Part shown: positions 1 to 9,419 of the stretch, in pieces | How positions within the stretch are numbered: the first letter of the stretch is position 1 | Layout: the number at the start of each line of letters is the position of its first letter | Source: an uncultured Bartonella sp. | Lineage (GTDB): Bacteria > Pseudomonadota > Alphaproteobacteria > Rhizobiales > Rhizobiaceae | Reading direction: 5' to 3' | Length of the DNA stretch: 64,000 nucleotides | Assembly (NCBI RefSeq): GCF_945277285.1 | Contig: NZ_CALYPR010000001.1 | Coordinates: forward strand, 620,001-684,000 | The notes under the pieces: generated by a model | Told to the model about the DNA's origin: nothing | Databases searched by the model: none | Seen by the model: the letters and a program-made list of their open reading frames with translations, nothing else | Made by a program: the position numbers and the translations under genes

Positions 1-275
1 TGAAAGACCATGCCGACACGGGCACGTAATTCTACAACATCAATATCGGGGTCATAAATATCCTGCCCGTCAAGGGTGATAAGACCGCTCACTTTTGCCC
101 CGTCAATCGTATCATTCATGCGATTGAGACAGCGCAGAAAGGTCGATTTTCCACATCCCGACGGGCCAATCAAAGCCATAACCTGATGTTCTGGAATATC
201 AAGGCTGACACCGTGGAGCGCTTCCTTGGCGCCATAAAACACTTTGACATCCTGACCACGCATTTTGATTTTCAT
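1..275 (-). CDS. pstB: Phosphate ABC transporter ATP-binding protein PstB (partial, N-terminal part)
   Basis: This is the ATPase of the high-affinity phosphate importer PstSCAB; it sits on the cytoplasmic face of the PstC/PstA channel. The gene starts at the ATG whose complement is 273-275 and runs off the left edge, so only about the first 91 residues are visible. The Walker A motif GPSGCGKST is at residues 37-45, followed by the LRCLNRMND stretch typical of PstB and the start of the Q-loop (VGMVFQ) at the edge. It lies 68 bases downstream of pstA on the same strand, in the usual order pstS-C-A-B; phoU and phoB would be expected beyond the window. The family assignment is secure. Confidence 0.95.
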   Translation of the reverse strand, partial: MKIKMRGQDVKVFYGAKEALHGVSLDIPEHQVMALIGPSGCGKSTFLRCLNRMNDTIDGAKVSGLITLDGQDIYDPDIDVVELRARVGMVF

Positions 276-343
276 TATCAACCTAATCCTATTTTTCTTG
301 TGTGTCCCAAGACTGTTAAAACGACATGCGTTGCAGCAAATTT

Positions 344-1636
344 TTACCAGCGCCGTTCAAATTTACGACGCAATAATACTGCTGCAATATTCATTACTGC
401 CAGAAATCCCATCAAGATAATGATTGCACCGAATGTGCGTTCATTAAAGGCACGTTCCGGTTCATTGGCCCACATATATATTTGAACAGGCAACGCTGTT
501 GCCGGATCCATTGGCGTTGTTGGATAATTGGCAACAAAAGCCACCATGCCAATCAATAATAGCGGCGCCGTTTCGCCCAACGCACGGGCAAGCCCCAGAA
601 TTGTGCCAGTAAGAATTCCCGGCAATGCAAGAGGCAATACATGACCGAAAACCGTTTGTGTTTTTGACGCACCAAGTCCCAATGCAGCATTACGAATAGA
701 GGGAGGCACCGCGCGCAACGCCGCTCGTGTTGCAATAATAATGGTAGGAAGTGTCATGAGTGTCAGAACAAGCCCGCCAACAATCGATGAAGCGCGTGGC
801 AAATGCAGAAAGTTTATAAAAATTGACAGACCCAATAATCCAAAGACAATTGAAGGGACAGCCGCGAGATTGTTGATATTGACTTCAATAATGTCGTTAA
901 ACTTGCTACGGCGGGCAAATTCTTCAAGATAGATGGCTGTTGCCACACCTATAGGTAAAGACAATATCAGCACAATTGCCATCATATAGGCCGATCCGAT
1001 AATGGCCACGCCAAGCCCTGAGGTTTCCGGACGGCTAGAGGCACCAAAGGTAAAAAGCCCTTTGTTGAAGGCTTTATAAAGTGTGCCATCAGCCTTGAGC
1101 TTTTCCATCCATTCTACTTGCCGGTCTGTAATTTTTCGATTTTGTTGGGGAACGGTCAAGTCGATCTGGCCTTTAAAAGCGGAATCGACATCGGCTGCGG
1201 CAAGAACATGAATAGTCTGTGTGGTGCCTATAAAATCTGGATGCGCTGTTAAAAGACGACGTATCTCGACACGCACCCCGCCGGAAATCATCCGGTTCAA
1301 TTCACGCATTGCCGGATGATTATTCTTGTCCACACCGAGTTTTTCAGCCAAGGCATTGCGAACAAGCAAAGGATAATTTGCAGTAATAAGAACTTTTGGA
1401 TTGGTTTGACGTTCACCTTTGGGATCAATGACATGTTCATCAAAATAGACTGGTAAGGTCATTGTTGTTTGCTGGAAAGCGCTATAGCCTTGCGCAATGA
1501 TAGACCACAACAGAATAACAAGGAACACAAGCCCGATGCCTATTGCAAGCAAACCATAAGCACGAAAACGGCATTCAGCACGGTAGCGACGTTTCAACCC
1601 GATATCCCGCCGGGCTGTTTGAACAGATTCACTCAT
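344..1636 (-). CDS. pstA: Phosphate ABC transporter permease PstA
   Basis: One of the two membrane permeases of the phosphate importer. The 430-residue protein is much longer than E. coli PstA (about 296). A first membrane helix (about residues 27-50) is followed by a soluble, probably periplasmic region of about 150 residues that matches the DUF3333-type N-terminal extension of alphaproteobacterial PstA. The permease domain fills about residues 205-425 and has the cytoplasmic EAA-type loop ([20 protein letters not shown]) that contacts PstB. The start ATG overlaps the pstC stop codon by four bases (ATGA), which suggests translational coupling. The family is secure; the role of the extension is unknown to me. 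Confidence 0.95.
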   Translation of the reverse strand: MSESVQTARRDIGLKRRYRAECRFRAYGLLAIGIGLVFLVILLWSIIAQGYSAFQQTTMTLPVYFDEHVIDPKGERQTNPKVLITANYPLLVRNALAEKLGVDKNNHPAMRELNRMISGGVRVEIRRLLTAHPDFIGTTQTIHVLAAADVDSAFKGQIDLTVPQQNRKITDRQVEWMEKLKADGTLYKAFNKGLFTFGASSRPETSGLGVAIIGSAYMMAIVLILSLPIGVATAIYLEEFARRSKFNDIIEVNINNLAAVPSIVFGLLGLSIFINFLHLPRASSIVGGLVLTLMTLPTIIIATRAALRAVPPSIRNAALGLGASKTQTVFGHVLPLALPGILTGTILGLARALGETAPLLLIGMVAFVANYPTTPMDPATALPVQIYMWANEPERAFNERTFGAIIILMGFLAVMNIAAVLLRRKFERRW

Positions 1637-3117
1637 TCATATTGTTCCCTATATTTACGCACAATATAAAGCGCAAAAACATTCATCAACAGTGTGAGTA
1701 CAAACAAGGTCATTCCAAGTGCGAAAGCAACCAGAGTCTGCGGTGAGTTGAATTCGAGGTCGCCTGTCAGCTGATTGACGATTTTGACGGTAATTGTTGT
1801 CATGGCCTCGAAGGGATTGATTGTCAGATTGGCTGCAACACCTGCAGCCAAAACAACAATCATCGTCTCGCCGATAGCACGCGAGGCTGTCAATAATACC
1901 GCACCGACAATGCCGGGAAGTGCGGCCGGAAGAACAACCTTTTTGATTGTTTCCGACTGGGTGGCACCGAGCCCGTAAGAACCATCACGCAGCGCTTGCG
2001 GCACTGCTGCAATAATATCATCCGATAATGAGGATACAAAAGGTATCAACATTATGCCCATGACAAGGCCAGCCGTCAAAACACTCTGCGACATAATAAA
2101 ACCCTGCCCACCGGCAATTGCGATGGAAAGATCGCGCAAAAACGGCCCGACAGTGACCAAAGCGAAAAAGCCGTAAACGATTGTTGGAATACCGGCCAGA
2201 ACTTCCAACAGCGGCTTGATAATCGAACGCAAACGACGCGACGCATATTCCGACATATAAATTGCCGCAAAAAGCCCGACCGGAACAGCAAAAATCATGG
2301 AAACAAGAGCAATATAAAGCGTACCGGCCAATAGCGGCAGCAGGCCAAATTGTCCGACAGCTCCGGCAGAACCTGTCGCGGTAAATCGCGGATCCCAAAC
2401 TGTGCCGAAAAAGAAATTCGATAATGGCACAACTTTAAAAAAGCTAATTGTCTGAAACAACATTGAAAAGAAAATGCCAACTGTTGCAAAAATCGCCACG
2501 ATCGATGCAATAACGAGGCCGATAAAAACCATTTTTTCGACTTTATTGCGGGCACGCTTTCTTTCGCCAATCTGGCTAATGCCTAAGATAAAGCCGATAA
2601 ATGCAATAGCAAGTGTGACCACCACAGAAAACATATGTGCTTTTTGCGCCCGTTCATACCACTCAATGGCAACAGGAATAAGACTGTCGGCCCCTTCACT
2701 TGGCAACATTATGCCATCTTTTGCCATGTCATCGCGCAAGCTCTTATAAGTTAGCGCAGATGCGGCATTTTTGCGATCAATGTCCGCCATATCGGTGTTG
2801 GCTGCCGAAAACGCATGGGTAAGACTTCCGACAGTACTAAGTGCCAGACTATGGTTCAGCGCTTCACCGTTTTTAATAATATCACTCAATTCTGTCGAGG
2901 CGCGCTCTTCAAGATAGATAGCACTGCCTAATTCCCATAAAATGAGGACCAGAACAGCGGGAACCACAGTAATCAAAAATGTCCACCAGCCAAAATAATA
3001 GGGCCGCGAATGCATTTTTTTGCCGTTTTTTTCAATTGAAGCGGCACGTTTTGCTGAAATGGCAAACCCGATCATACCAAGAGCAAAAACGACCACGACT
3101 AATAAAGATAGGGACAT
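1633..3117 (-). CDS. pstC: Phosphate ABC transporter permease PstC
   Basis: Second permease of the phosphate importer, 494 residues against about 319 in E. coli. The N-terminal half carries additional hydrophobic segments (about residues 1-22, 45-65, 165-185 and 193-220) and a soluble stretch between them, the long form known in alphaproteobacteria. The canonical permease domain follows from about residue 250 and holds the EAA-type loop SYGLGATQSETIKKVVLP. It overlaps pstA by four bases and is separated from pstS by a short gap containing a strong hairpin, so the membrane subunits are probably made at a lower level than the binding protein. Confidence 0.95.
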   Translation of the reverse strand: MSLSLLVVVVFALGMIGFAISAKRAASIEKNGKKMHSRPYYFGWWTFLITVVPAVLVLILWELGSAIYLEERASTELSDIIKNGEALNHSLALSTVGSLTHAFSAANTDMADIDRKNAASALTYKSLRDDMAKDGIMLPSEGADSLIPVAIEWYERAQKAHMFSVVVTLAIAFIGFILGISQIGERKRARNKVEKMVFIGLVIASIVAIFATVGIFFSMLFQTISFFKVVPLSNFFFGTVWDPRFTATGSAGAVGQFGLLPLLAGTLYIALVSMIFAVPVGLFAAIYMSEYASRRLRSIIKPLLEVLAGIPTIVYGFFALVTVGPFLRDLSIAIAGGQGFIMSQSVLTAGLVMGIMLIPFVSSLSDDIIAAVPQALRDGSYGLGATQSETIKKVVLPAALPGIVGAVLLTASRAIGETMIVVLAAGVAANLTINPFEAMTTITVKIVNQLTGDLEFNSPQTLVAFALGMTLFVLTLLMNVFALYIVRKYREQYE

Positions 3118-3136
3118 TCCATTTTCCGGTTTTATT

Positions 3137-3165
3137 ACAAAAATAACGCGGGAATTTCCCGCGTT
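3137..3165 (-). terminator. Hairpin with T-tract between pstS and pstC (partial terminator)
   Basis: Read on the minus strand, an almost perfect inverted repeat (AACGCGGGA arm at 3145-3165, loop of three) starts 8 bases after the pstS stop and is followed by TTATTTTTG. This fits a leaky intrinsic terminator that would let pstS be expressed above pstC-A-B, as is common for binding-protein genes. It might instead act as a 3' stabilising structure. Confidence 0.7.
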
Positions 3166-3173
3166 TGCTCAAT

Positions 3174-4223
3174 TCATTTGTCGATCGACATTACCTTTCC
3201 ACTTTCAAACGCAGCCCTTTGCGCCTCGCGCTCGCTGTCGGGAGCAGCAATAAGGCCGTAATCAGCAAGCGGACCATCAGGCCCGATCATCTGGTCGGAT
3301 AAAAAAAACTCGACATAATCTTTCATTCCCGGGATGACCCCCAAATGGGCTTTTTTGACATAGAAAAACAGCGGACGAGAAACCAGATACTGACCACTCG
3401 AAATTGTGTCAACATTGGGAGTGACACCATTGATGGTTGCCACTTTCAGCTTATCGGCATTATTTTCGTAAAATGCCAAACCGAATACGCCAATTCCGGT
3501 CTTGCTTGACATGACACGAGCAAGCGTTTCCGAATAATCGCCATCAATGTCAACCGCTTTACCGTCCTTGCGAATGGCAATGCAGGCTGCCGCTATCGCC
3601 TTATCGTCCATACCGAAGCTTTTCATCTTTTCGGCAGCACCACTTATTTTGCACCCTTCCGTCATCAACTTTTCTTCAAAGACTTCTCTGGTGCCATGTT
3701 TTTCGCCGGGAATATATGCGGCTATTTCCCAATCAGGAAGTTCGGGATCAACCTCGTTCCAATTTTTTGACTTATTGGCCACAAGTTTTCCATCTCCGAC
3801 AATCTGGGCTGCCAAAGCCTTATAAACATCAACAGGCGTAAGGTTTAGGTTTGGACCATGAATATCGCTGGCAAATACAATACCGTCATAACCAATGCGC
3901 ACTTCCTCGACTTCCGTTACCCCGGCGTCAAAGCACGACTGTAACTCGGTTTTTTTCATCGGCCTCGAAGAATTGGCAATATCAATGGTATTTTCACTGA
4001 TGCCACGGCAAAACTCTTTAATGCCAGCACCCGACCCACCCGATTCGATCACCGGTGTGCGATAATCGGTAAATATTTCGCCAAATGTTTCTGCAACAAT
4101 TTTGGCATAGGGCAACACCGTTGACGAGCCGGATACCTGAACATAATCGCGCGCCATAGCGGTTCCGGAAAAGCATGCCATAACCAAGGCAAGCCCCGCA
4201 ACCGTTGAAAGCAATTTGTTCAT
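3174..4223 (-). CDS. pstS: Periplasmic phosphate-binding protein PstS
   Basis: The substrate-binding protein that captures phosphate in the periplasm and delivers it to PstCA. The reading frame is open from a TTG at 4241, but I place the start at the ATG at 4223. It is preceded by GGGAG at 7 bases spacing and opens directly with a signal peptide (residues 1-24, cleavage after TAMA). The mature protein begins RDYVQVSGSSTVLPYA; SGSSTV is the phosphate-contacting loop of the family. At 349 residues it has the usual size. It is the first gene of the pst operon and a candidate PhoB box lies upstream. Confidence 0.95.
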   Translation of the reverse strand: MNKLLSTVAGLALVMACFSGTAMARDYVQVSGSSTVLPYAKIVAETFGEIFTDYRTPVIESGGSGAGIKEFCRGISENTIDIANSSRPMKKTELQSCFDAGVTEVEEVRIGYDGIVFASDIHGPNLNLTPVDVYKALAAQIVGDGKLVANKSKNWNEVDPELPDWEIAAYIPGEKHGTREVFEEKLMTEGCKISGAAEKMKSFGMDDKAIAAACIAIRKDGKAVDIDGDYSETLARVMSSKTGIGVFGLAFYENNADKLKVATINGVTPNVDTISSGQYLVSRPLFFYVKKAHLGVIPGMKDYVEFFLSDQMIGPDGPLADYGLIAAPDSEREAQRAAFESGKVMSIDK

Positions 4224-4291
4224 CCATTCACTCCCGAACAACCGGTAATTTTTTAAAAACTAACGGTGATAGGCATTTTTTCATAAAGCTC

Positions 4292-4319
4292 GTTACAGTT
4301 TCTGACAGCTTTCATATAG
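4292..4319 (-). promoter_or_regulatory. Candidate PhoB (Pho) box upstream of pstS
   Basis: On the minus strand, about 70-100 bases before the pstS start, there is CTATATG-AAAG-CTGTCAG followed by AAA-CTGTAAC. The Pho box consensus is two CTGTCAT half-sites spaced 11 bases apart. The central half-site is perfect over six bases, the first is weak with correct 11-base spacing, and the third is good but spaced 10. Regulation of pst by PhoB is well established in proteobacteria; this particular site is an inference. Confidence 0.5.
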
Positions 4320-4355
4320 TCTAAAGATGTTTTTGCATATCTTTTAATTAAATTT

Positions 4356-5294
4356 TCAACCTATAATTTTGCTTTCAACTTTATCCCAAAAGAGTTTTGC
4401 CGCGTCTGCCCCACCAAAGCGTTTGAGTTCACGAATGCCGGTTGGAGAGGTGACATTAATTTCAGTCATGTAATTGCCAATAACATCAATTCCGACAAGA
4501 AGAAGACCGCGTTCTTTCAACGATGGGCCTATGCGCTCACAAATCTCGCGGTCACGTTTTGTCAATTCGGTTTTTTCGGCACGGCCACCAATATGCATAT
4601 TGGAACGGGCATCCGTTTTTGCCGCAACACGATTGATGGCACCGACAGCCTCGCCATCTATCAGAATAATGCGTTTGTCACCTGCACTTACATCGGCAAG
4701 ATAACGTTGCACCACGAAAGGTTCCGGATAAAGCACATTAAACATTTCAAGGAGCGAACCGAGGTTTTTGTCATCTTTTGTGAGCAAAAAAACCCCCGCC
4801 CCGCCATTTCCATAAAGCGGTTTGATAATAATGTCGCCAAATTCGGCACGAAACGCATTAACTTCACTAACGTCACGGGTAATGAGTGTCTCGGGCATCA
4901 AATCGGGAAATTCGGTCACAAAAATTTTTTCCGGACTGTTGCGTACCCAGTTCGGATCGTTGACAACCAGCGTTTTGCCCCCTATCCGCTCGAGAAGATG
5001 GGTGGTGGTGATATAATTCATATCAAACGGCGGGTCTTGCCGTAGCAAAACAACGTCCATTGTTTGAAGGAGGATGCGTTGTGGCTCTGCCAGACTGTAA
5101 TAGTCATTTTCATTGTCACGCACCAGCAATGCTTCAACCCGTGCGCTAACTTTGCCATCACGCATGGAGAGGCGATCGGGCGTATAATGGAACAGTTCAT
5201 GCCCGCGTCTTTGTGCCTCCAATGCCAGAGCGAATGTTGTATCCCCCTTGATATGAATGGTTGAAATGTGATCCATCTGGATAGCAATTTTCAT
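4356..5294 (-). CDS. gshB: Glutathione synthetase
   Basis: Joins gamma-glutamylcysteine and glycine with ATP to make glutathione, the second step of the pathway, in the cytoplasm. The 312 residues match the bacterial GshB length. The N-terminal domain has the family stretch [23 protein letters not shown]. The ATP-grasp part shows the glycine-rich loop [12 protein letters not shown] (about residues 158-169) and the C-terminal metal-binding segment [13 protein letters not shown]. The gene ends about 130 bases upstream of the pst operon on the same strand and is divergent from the moeB-like gene. The partner gshA is not in the window. Confidence 0.95.
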   Translation of the reverse strand: MKIAIQMDHISTIHIKGDTTFALALEAQRRGHELFHYTPDRLSMRDGKVSARVEALLVRDNENDYYSLAEPQRILLQTMDVVLLRQDPPFDMNYITTTHLLERIGGKTLVVNDPNWVRNSPEKIFVTEFPDLMPETLITRDVSEVNAFRAEFGDIIIKPLYGNGGAGVFLLTKDDKNLGSLLEMFNVLYPEPFVVQRYLADVSAGDKRIILIDGEAVGAINRVAAKTDARSNMHIGGRAEKTELTKRDREICERIGPSLKERGLLLVGIDVIGNYMTEINVTSPTGIRELKRFGGADAAKLFWDKVESKIIG

Positions 5295-5380
5295 AAAATT
5301 TTCCTCATATAATCAAAGTGGGCTGGTCAACTGTGCCATGAATTATTAGATAGAGAAGATAATATGACAAGGGTTAAGGC

Positions 5381-6151
5381 ATGACGCAAGCACCAGACGA
5401 AAAATTGAACAAACAAGAAATAGAACGCTATGCACGCCATATCCTGTTGCCGGAAATTGGTGGTGCTGGCCAACAAAAGCTTAAAGCGGCCAAGGTGCTG
5501 GTTGTCGGTGCTGGCGGGCTTGGCTCACCGGTTCTAACCTACCTTGCAGCAGCGGGAGTGGGAACGCTCGGCATTGTCGATGATGATGTCGTTTCCCTTT
5601 CCAACCTGCAAAGACAGGTTATCCACACAACTTCGGCAATTGGCAAGAAAAAGACCGAAAGTGCGGCAGAAACACTGCATGCAATCAATCCGCATGTCAA
5701 AATTGATTTATACCCAACCCGCCTTGATGATAGCAATGCTAACAAAATTATCGAAAAATACGATCTTGTCATAGATGGTTCTGATAATTTCAAGACACGT
5801 TATCTTCTCGCCGACAAATGCGAAATTTTAAAAAAGCCACTGGTGAGCGGTGCTATTGGCCGCTTTGATGGTTCGGTTACTGTCCTCATGCCTTATCTAG
5901 GTGGAGACAATCCGTCCTATCGTGATCTTTTTCCTACTCCGCCACCACCCGGTACCATTCCAACATGTGCCGAAGTTGGGGTGATCGGTACACTTCCCGG
6001 TGTTATCGGTTCACTGGAAGCAATGGAAGCAATTAAACTGATTACTGGCTGCGGCGAACCTCTTATCGGGCGGCTGCTTCTTTATGATGGCCTTGCTGCC
6101 CGCTTCGACACTATCCGCTATAAAAGAAAATCGGTAAAAACCGAGAAGTAA
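5381..6151 (+). CDS. moeB: MoeB/ThiF-family sulfur-carrier adenylyltransferase
   Basis: E1-like enzyme that adenylates the C-terminal glycine of a ubiquitin-like sulfur carrier (MoaD or ThiS). It has the nucleotide loop GAGGLGSP (residues 43-50), the following acidic end (VDDDVV), the SNLQRQ motif with its catalytic arginine, and DGSDNF. A cysteine (Cys196, in PTCAEVGVIG) sits at the conserved family position. The two CxxC zinc pairs of E. coli MoeB are absent: the region before Cys196 is proline-rich (PTPPPPG) and the C-terminus has no cysteine pair. MoeB and ThiF cannot be separated from the sequence alone, and no moa or thi gene is adjacent. The start follows an AGGG at suitable spacing. 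Confidence 0.85.
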   Translation: MTQAPDEKLNKQEIERYARHILLPEIGGAGQQKLKAAKVLVVGAGGLGSPVLTYLAAAGVGTLGIVDDDVVSLSNLQRQVIHTTSAIGKKKTESAAETLHAINPHVKIDLYPTRLDDSNANKIIEKYDLVIDGSDNFKTRYLLADKCEILKKPLVSGAIGRFDGSVTVLMPYLGGDNPSYRDLFPTPPPPGTIPTCAEVGVIGTLPGVIGSLEAMEAIKLITGCGEPLIGRLLLYDGLAARFDTIRYKRKSVKTEK

Positions 6152-6223
6152 AACTAATTACATAAATCCATAGATCTCATTCAAATTACGCTTCGGGTTT
6201 TTTCTCAATTTAGTTATCTCGAT

Positions 6224-6445
6224 TCATTTATCTTTATTGGTTGAGAGATTTTCCGAGGTAATATTTTCTTCAAATAACGGACTATTGGAAACCGATAGCG
6301 GGCTATTATCATCATCAATATTACCGCCGTCGACGATTGTTTCATTGGTTTTATAGGCAGCGTGATTTGGTAATGCCGCATTACGCTGGCCGCGTGGATT
6401 AGGATGATCAGGTGATTTGACCGGCTTTTTATCTGATTTTGTCAT
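6224..6445 (-). CDS. Small hydrophilic protein of unknown function
   Basis: I do not recognise this 73-residue protein. The open frame reaches back to 6520, but the ATG at 6445 has the best ribosome binding site (GGAG, 9 bases upstream). The product is polar throughout, with no signal peptide or membrane segment. The N-terminal part is basic and rich in Pro, Asn and Lys (KKPVKSPDHPNPRGQRN); the C-terminal part is acidic and Ser/Asn-rich (DDDNSPLSVSNSP). It looks intrinsically disordered. It lies alone between the convergent moeB-like gene and the yej operon. It may be a genuine small lineage-specific gene; the evidence is the binding site and an uninterrupted frame only. Confidence 0.5.
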   Translation of the reverse strand: MTKSDKKPVKSPDHPNPRGQRNAALPNHAAYKTNETIVDGGNIDDDNSPLSVSNSPLFEENITSENLSTNKDK

Positions 6446-6642
6446 GCTCGTTTTCTCCATTATGCCGCTATTTGCAAGAAAACATTGCGCAGACTGCCTG
6501 CTTTTCAATATTATTAGCAAGACAAATCGTTAAATTTCGTCCGTTAAAAAGTTGACCAGCCGCCAATACACCAAACGAAATACTATTTGCGTATCTCAAA
6601 ACAGAATACTGTTAGACAATTTTTTGTTAAAAACTTTATTCT

Positions 6643-8262
6643 TTATTTTTCATTATCATTACCAACACTCAAATCAAAAGCCGCATTCATCAGCGCCTTT
6701 GTGTAGTCGGTTTTAGGAGTTGAAAATACCTCTTCAGCGGGCCCATGTTCAACCATTTCGCCATTTCTCATAACAATGAGTTCATTAGCCAATGCTTTGA
6801 CAACCTTGAGGTCATGACTAATAAAAAGATAGGCCAAATTGTGTTTTTGTTGCAAAGCGCGCAACAGATCAACAACCTGTGCCTGAACACTCATATCCAA
6901 TGCCGATGTCGGTTCATCAAGCATAACAAAACGCGGATTTAAAACCATTGCCCGGGCAATTGCAATGCGTTGACGTTGACCGCCGGAAAATTCGTGCGGA
7001 TAGCGGTTGCGCGTTTCAGGATCGAGATCAACCTCTTGCAGAGCTTTCACAACACGTTGATCACGTTCGTCATAACTTAATTTTTTTTCATGGATGAGAA
7101 GTCCTTCGGCGATAATCTCGCCAACCGACATTCGTGGCGAAAGCGAACCGAACGGATCTTGAAAAACAATCTGGATATGACGGCGTAAGGGACGCATTTG
7201 TTTGAACGAAAAATGCTCAATATCTTTTCCGTCAAAACGAATGTGGCCCTGCGATGAAATCATGCGGGTGAGGGCAAGACCAAGTGTGGTTTTTCCCGAA
7301 CCCGATTCACCCACAACCCCCAAAGTTTGACCGGCCCGAATGGTCACATCAATATCGTTGACAGCCTTGATATGATCGACTGTGCGGCGAAAGAACCCTT
7401 TTTTCACCGGAAACCATACCCTGACCTTTTCTCCCTGCAAAATAATAGGGGCGTTTTTATCTGCCTTTGGCGGGTTCCCCTTCGGTTCGGCAGCAAGCAA
7501 CTTTTTGGTATAAGGATGCTGTGGACTGGAAAATATATCGGCCGTTTTTCCGGTTTCGACAATTTTGCCGCCCGTCATCACACAAACACGGTCGGCAAAT
7601 TTGCGAACAATGCCCAGATTATGGGTGATAAACAACATAGACATTGCCCGCTCCTTCTTGAGCTTTCCCAAAAGCTCGAGAATTTGCGCCTGCACCGTTA
7701 CATCAAGGGCAGTGGTTGGCTCGTCGGCTATAAGAAGTTTCGGGTTATTGGCGAGTGCCATAGCAATCATAACGCGCTGGCGTTGCCCGCCTGATAATTG
7801 ATGCGGAAATGATGACAAACGTTTTTCCGGCTCGCGGATACCAACCTGACGCAACAGTTCAAGAGTGCGCTCACGCGCCTCTTTATCCGACATGCCCTGA
7901 TGGATTTTCATCACTTCTCCCACCTGCCGTTCGACCGTGTGCAGGGGGTTAAGAGATGTCATCGGTTCCTGAAAGATCATGGCAATATCTTTGCCGCGTA
8001 CTTTTCTTAGCCCCTCTTCGTCAAGTTTCATCAAATCCTGATTATGAAAGAAAATCTCGCCTGATGGATGACTTGCCATCGGATAAGTGAGAAGTTTCAG
8101 AATAGAAAGCGCGGTAACCGATTTTCCCGACCCTGATTCACCGACAAGGGCCAATGTTTCACCCTCGCCTATGTCAAATGAGACGTGGTCGACAGCGAGT
8201 GTTTCCTTGCCGTCTTGCCGGAACATAACTGAAAGATCACGAACACTAAGCAAAGCGGTCAT
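6643..8262 (-). CDS. yejF: Peptide ABC transporter ATPase YejF (two fused ATPase domains)
   Basis: Energises the YejABEF importer, known in enterobacteria for oligopeptide and microcin C uptake and in Brucella for resistance to host peptides. The frame is open to 8367 but the start is the ATG at 8262, which overlaps the yejE stop by four bases. This gives 539 residues with two complete ABC domains. The first has Walker A GESGSGKS at residues 41-48 and the signature LSGGQRQRV; the second, from about residue 270, has GESGSGKT and FSGGQRQRI. Each is followed by an oligopeptide-type C-terminal segment. It is the last gene of a four-gene operon. Confidence 0.93.
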   Translation of the reverse strand: MTALLSVRDLSVMFRQDGKETLAVDHVSFDIGEGETLALVGESGSGKSVTALSILKLLTYPMASHPSGEIFFHNQDLMKLDEEGLRKVRGKDIAMIFQEPMTSLNPLHTVERQVGEVMKIHQGMSDKEARERTLELLRQVGIREPEKRLSSFPHQLSGGQRQRVMIAMALANNPKLLIADEPTTALDVTVQAQILELLGKLKKERAMSMLFITHNLGIVRKFADRVCVMTGGKIVETGKTADIFSSPQHPYTKKLLAAEPKGNPPKADKNAPIILQGEKVRVWFPVKKGFFRRTVDHIKAVNDIDVTIRAGQTLGVVGESGSGKTTLGLALTRMISSQGHIRFDGKDIEHFSFKQMRPLRRHIQIVFQDPFGSLSPRMSVGEIIAEGLLIHEKKLSYDERDQRVVKALQEVDLDPETRNRYPHEFSGGQRQRIAIARAMVLNPRFVMLDEPTSALDMSVQAQVVDLLRALQQKHNLAYLFISHDLKVVKALANELIVMRNGEMVEHGPAEEVFSTPKTDYTKALMNAAFDLSVGNDNEK

Positions 8263-9419
8263 TGGAATGTCTTTCTCGGGTCGAATGCATCGCGTGCTGC
8301 CTCGCCAATAAAAGCAAGAAGCGACAGCATGATAGCAATGGCGACAAAACCGGTAATACCAATCCATGGTGCATTGAGGTTTGTAGCCGCCTGCCGCATC
8401 AATTCACCAAGCGAGGCTGAGCCGGGTGGCAAACCGAAGCCCAGATAATCAAGTGCTGTCAGGGTGGAAATACCTGCCGTCAATAAAAATGGCAAATAGG
8501 TCAACGCGGCAACCATAGCATTGGGAAGGAGATGGCGTATCATAATCGTCACATTCGACACTCCCAAAGCGCGCGCGGCAGTGACATATTCAAAATTGCG
8601 CGCCCGCAGGAACTCGGCACGCACCACGCCTACCAATGCCACCCATTGGAAAAGCAGCATAATTCCTAAAAGGACCCAGAAGCCTTGTGCGAGAACCGCC
8701 GCCATAATGATGATAAGATAAAGAGCGGGAACGGATGACCATATTTCAATAAAACGCTGAAAGATCAAATCAACCCAACCGCCAAAATAACCTTGCACGG
8801 CACCGGCGGCTATGCCGATAACCGACGAAACAGCCGTCAGAATAACGGTAAAAAGAATAGACACGCGAAAACCATAAAGCACACGGGCAAAAACATCGCG
8901 TGTCTGGTCGTCGGTGCCGAGCCAGTTCCAATTACCAATAGTACAATCGGGGTCTTTTGCCCCGAGAGTATAATTTTTGCAACGCTCATCTTTGCTTTGC
9001 AGCCAGAACGGCGGTGCAAGGGCAACAGGCTTGTTGCCGACAGTTGTATCATAGGAATAGTGCACCGGTGGCCATAAGGCCCAGCCGTGTTCATTTATCT
9101 CTTTCTTGATGTAATCTTCACGAAAATCAACGGTTGCAAGCACCCCGCCAAATTTTGAATCGGGATAATCAAAAAGCACGGGAAAAAGAAGTTCGCCTTT
9201 ATAGGAAGCGATGATCGGCCGGTCATTGGCAATAAAATTGGCACTAAATGAAAAAAGGCAAAGAAATAAAAAAATCCACAGCGAACACCAGCCACGACGG
9301 TTTTTCTTGAAATTGTGCCAACGCCTTTCGTTCAACGGTGAAAGAAAAGGTCTTTTCCGGTGCTTTTTTGCTGCAGTCTCAACTGTTTGCATTGTTTGTT
9401 CGGGGGAATTTTCGCTCAT
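8259..9419 (-). CDS. yejE: Peptide ABC transporter permease YejE
   Basis: Inner-membrane permease of the YejABEF system, 386 residues. It begins with a cytoplasmic tail and a first helix (about residues 45-65), then a large periplasmic region of about 110 residues typical of YejE/OppC-type permeases, including the GNWNWLGTDDQTRDVFARVLYG stretch. The transport domain follows with the EAA loop ARALGVSNVTIMIRHLLPN. It starts within the stop codon of yejB (TAATG overlap) and ends overlapping yejF, so the three cytoplasmic-membrane components are probably translationally coupled. Confidence 0.93.
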   Translation of the reverse strand: MSENSPEQTMQTVETAAKKHRKRPFLSPLNERRWHNFKKNRRGWCSLWIFLFLCLFSFSANFIANDRPIIASYKGELLFPVLFDYPDSKFGGVLATVDFREDYIKKEINEHGWALWPPVHYSYDTTVGNKPVALAPPFWLQSKDERCKNYTLGAKDPDCTIGNWNWLGTDDQTRDVFARVLYGFRVSILFTVILTAVSSVIGIAAGAVQGYFGGWVDLIFQRFIEIWSSVPALYLIIIMAAVLAQGFWVLLGIMLLFQWVALVGVVRAEFLRARNFEYVTAARALGVSNVTIMIRHLLPNAMVAALTYLPFLLTAGISTLTALDYLGFGLPPGSASLGELMRQAATNLNAPWIGITGFVAIAIMLSLLAFIGEAARDAFDPRKTFQ

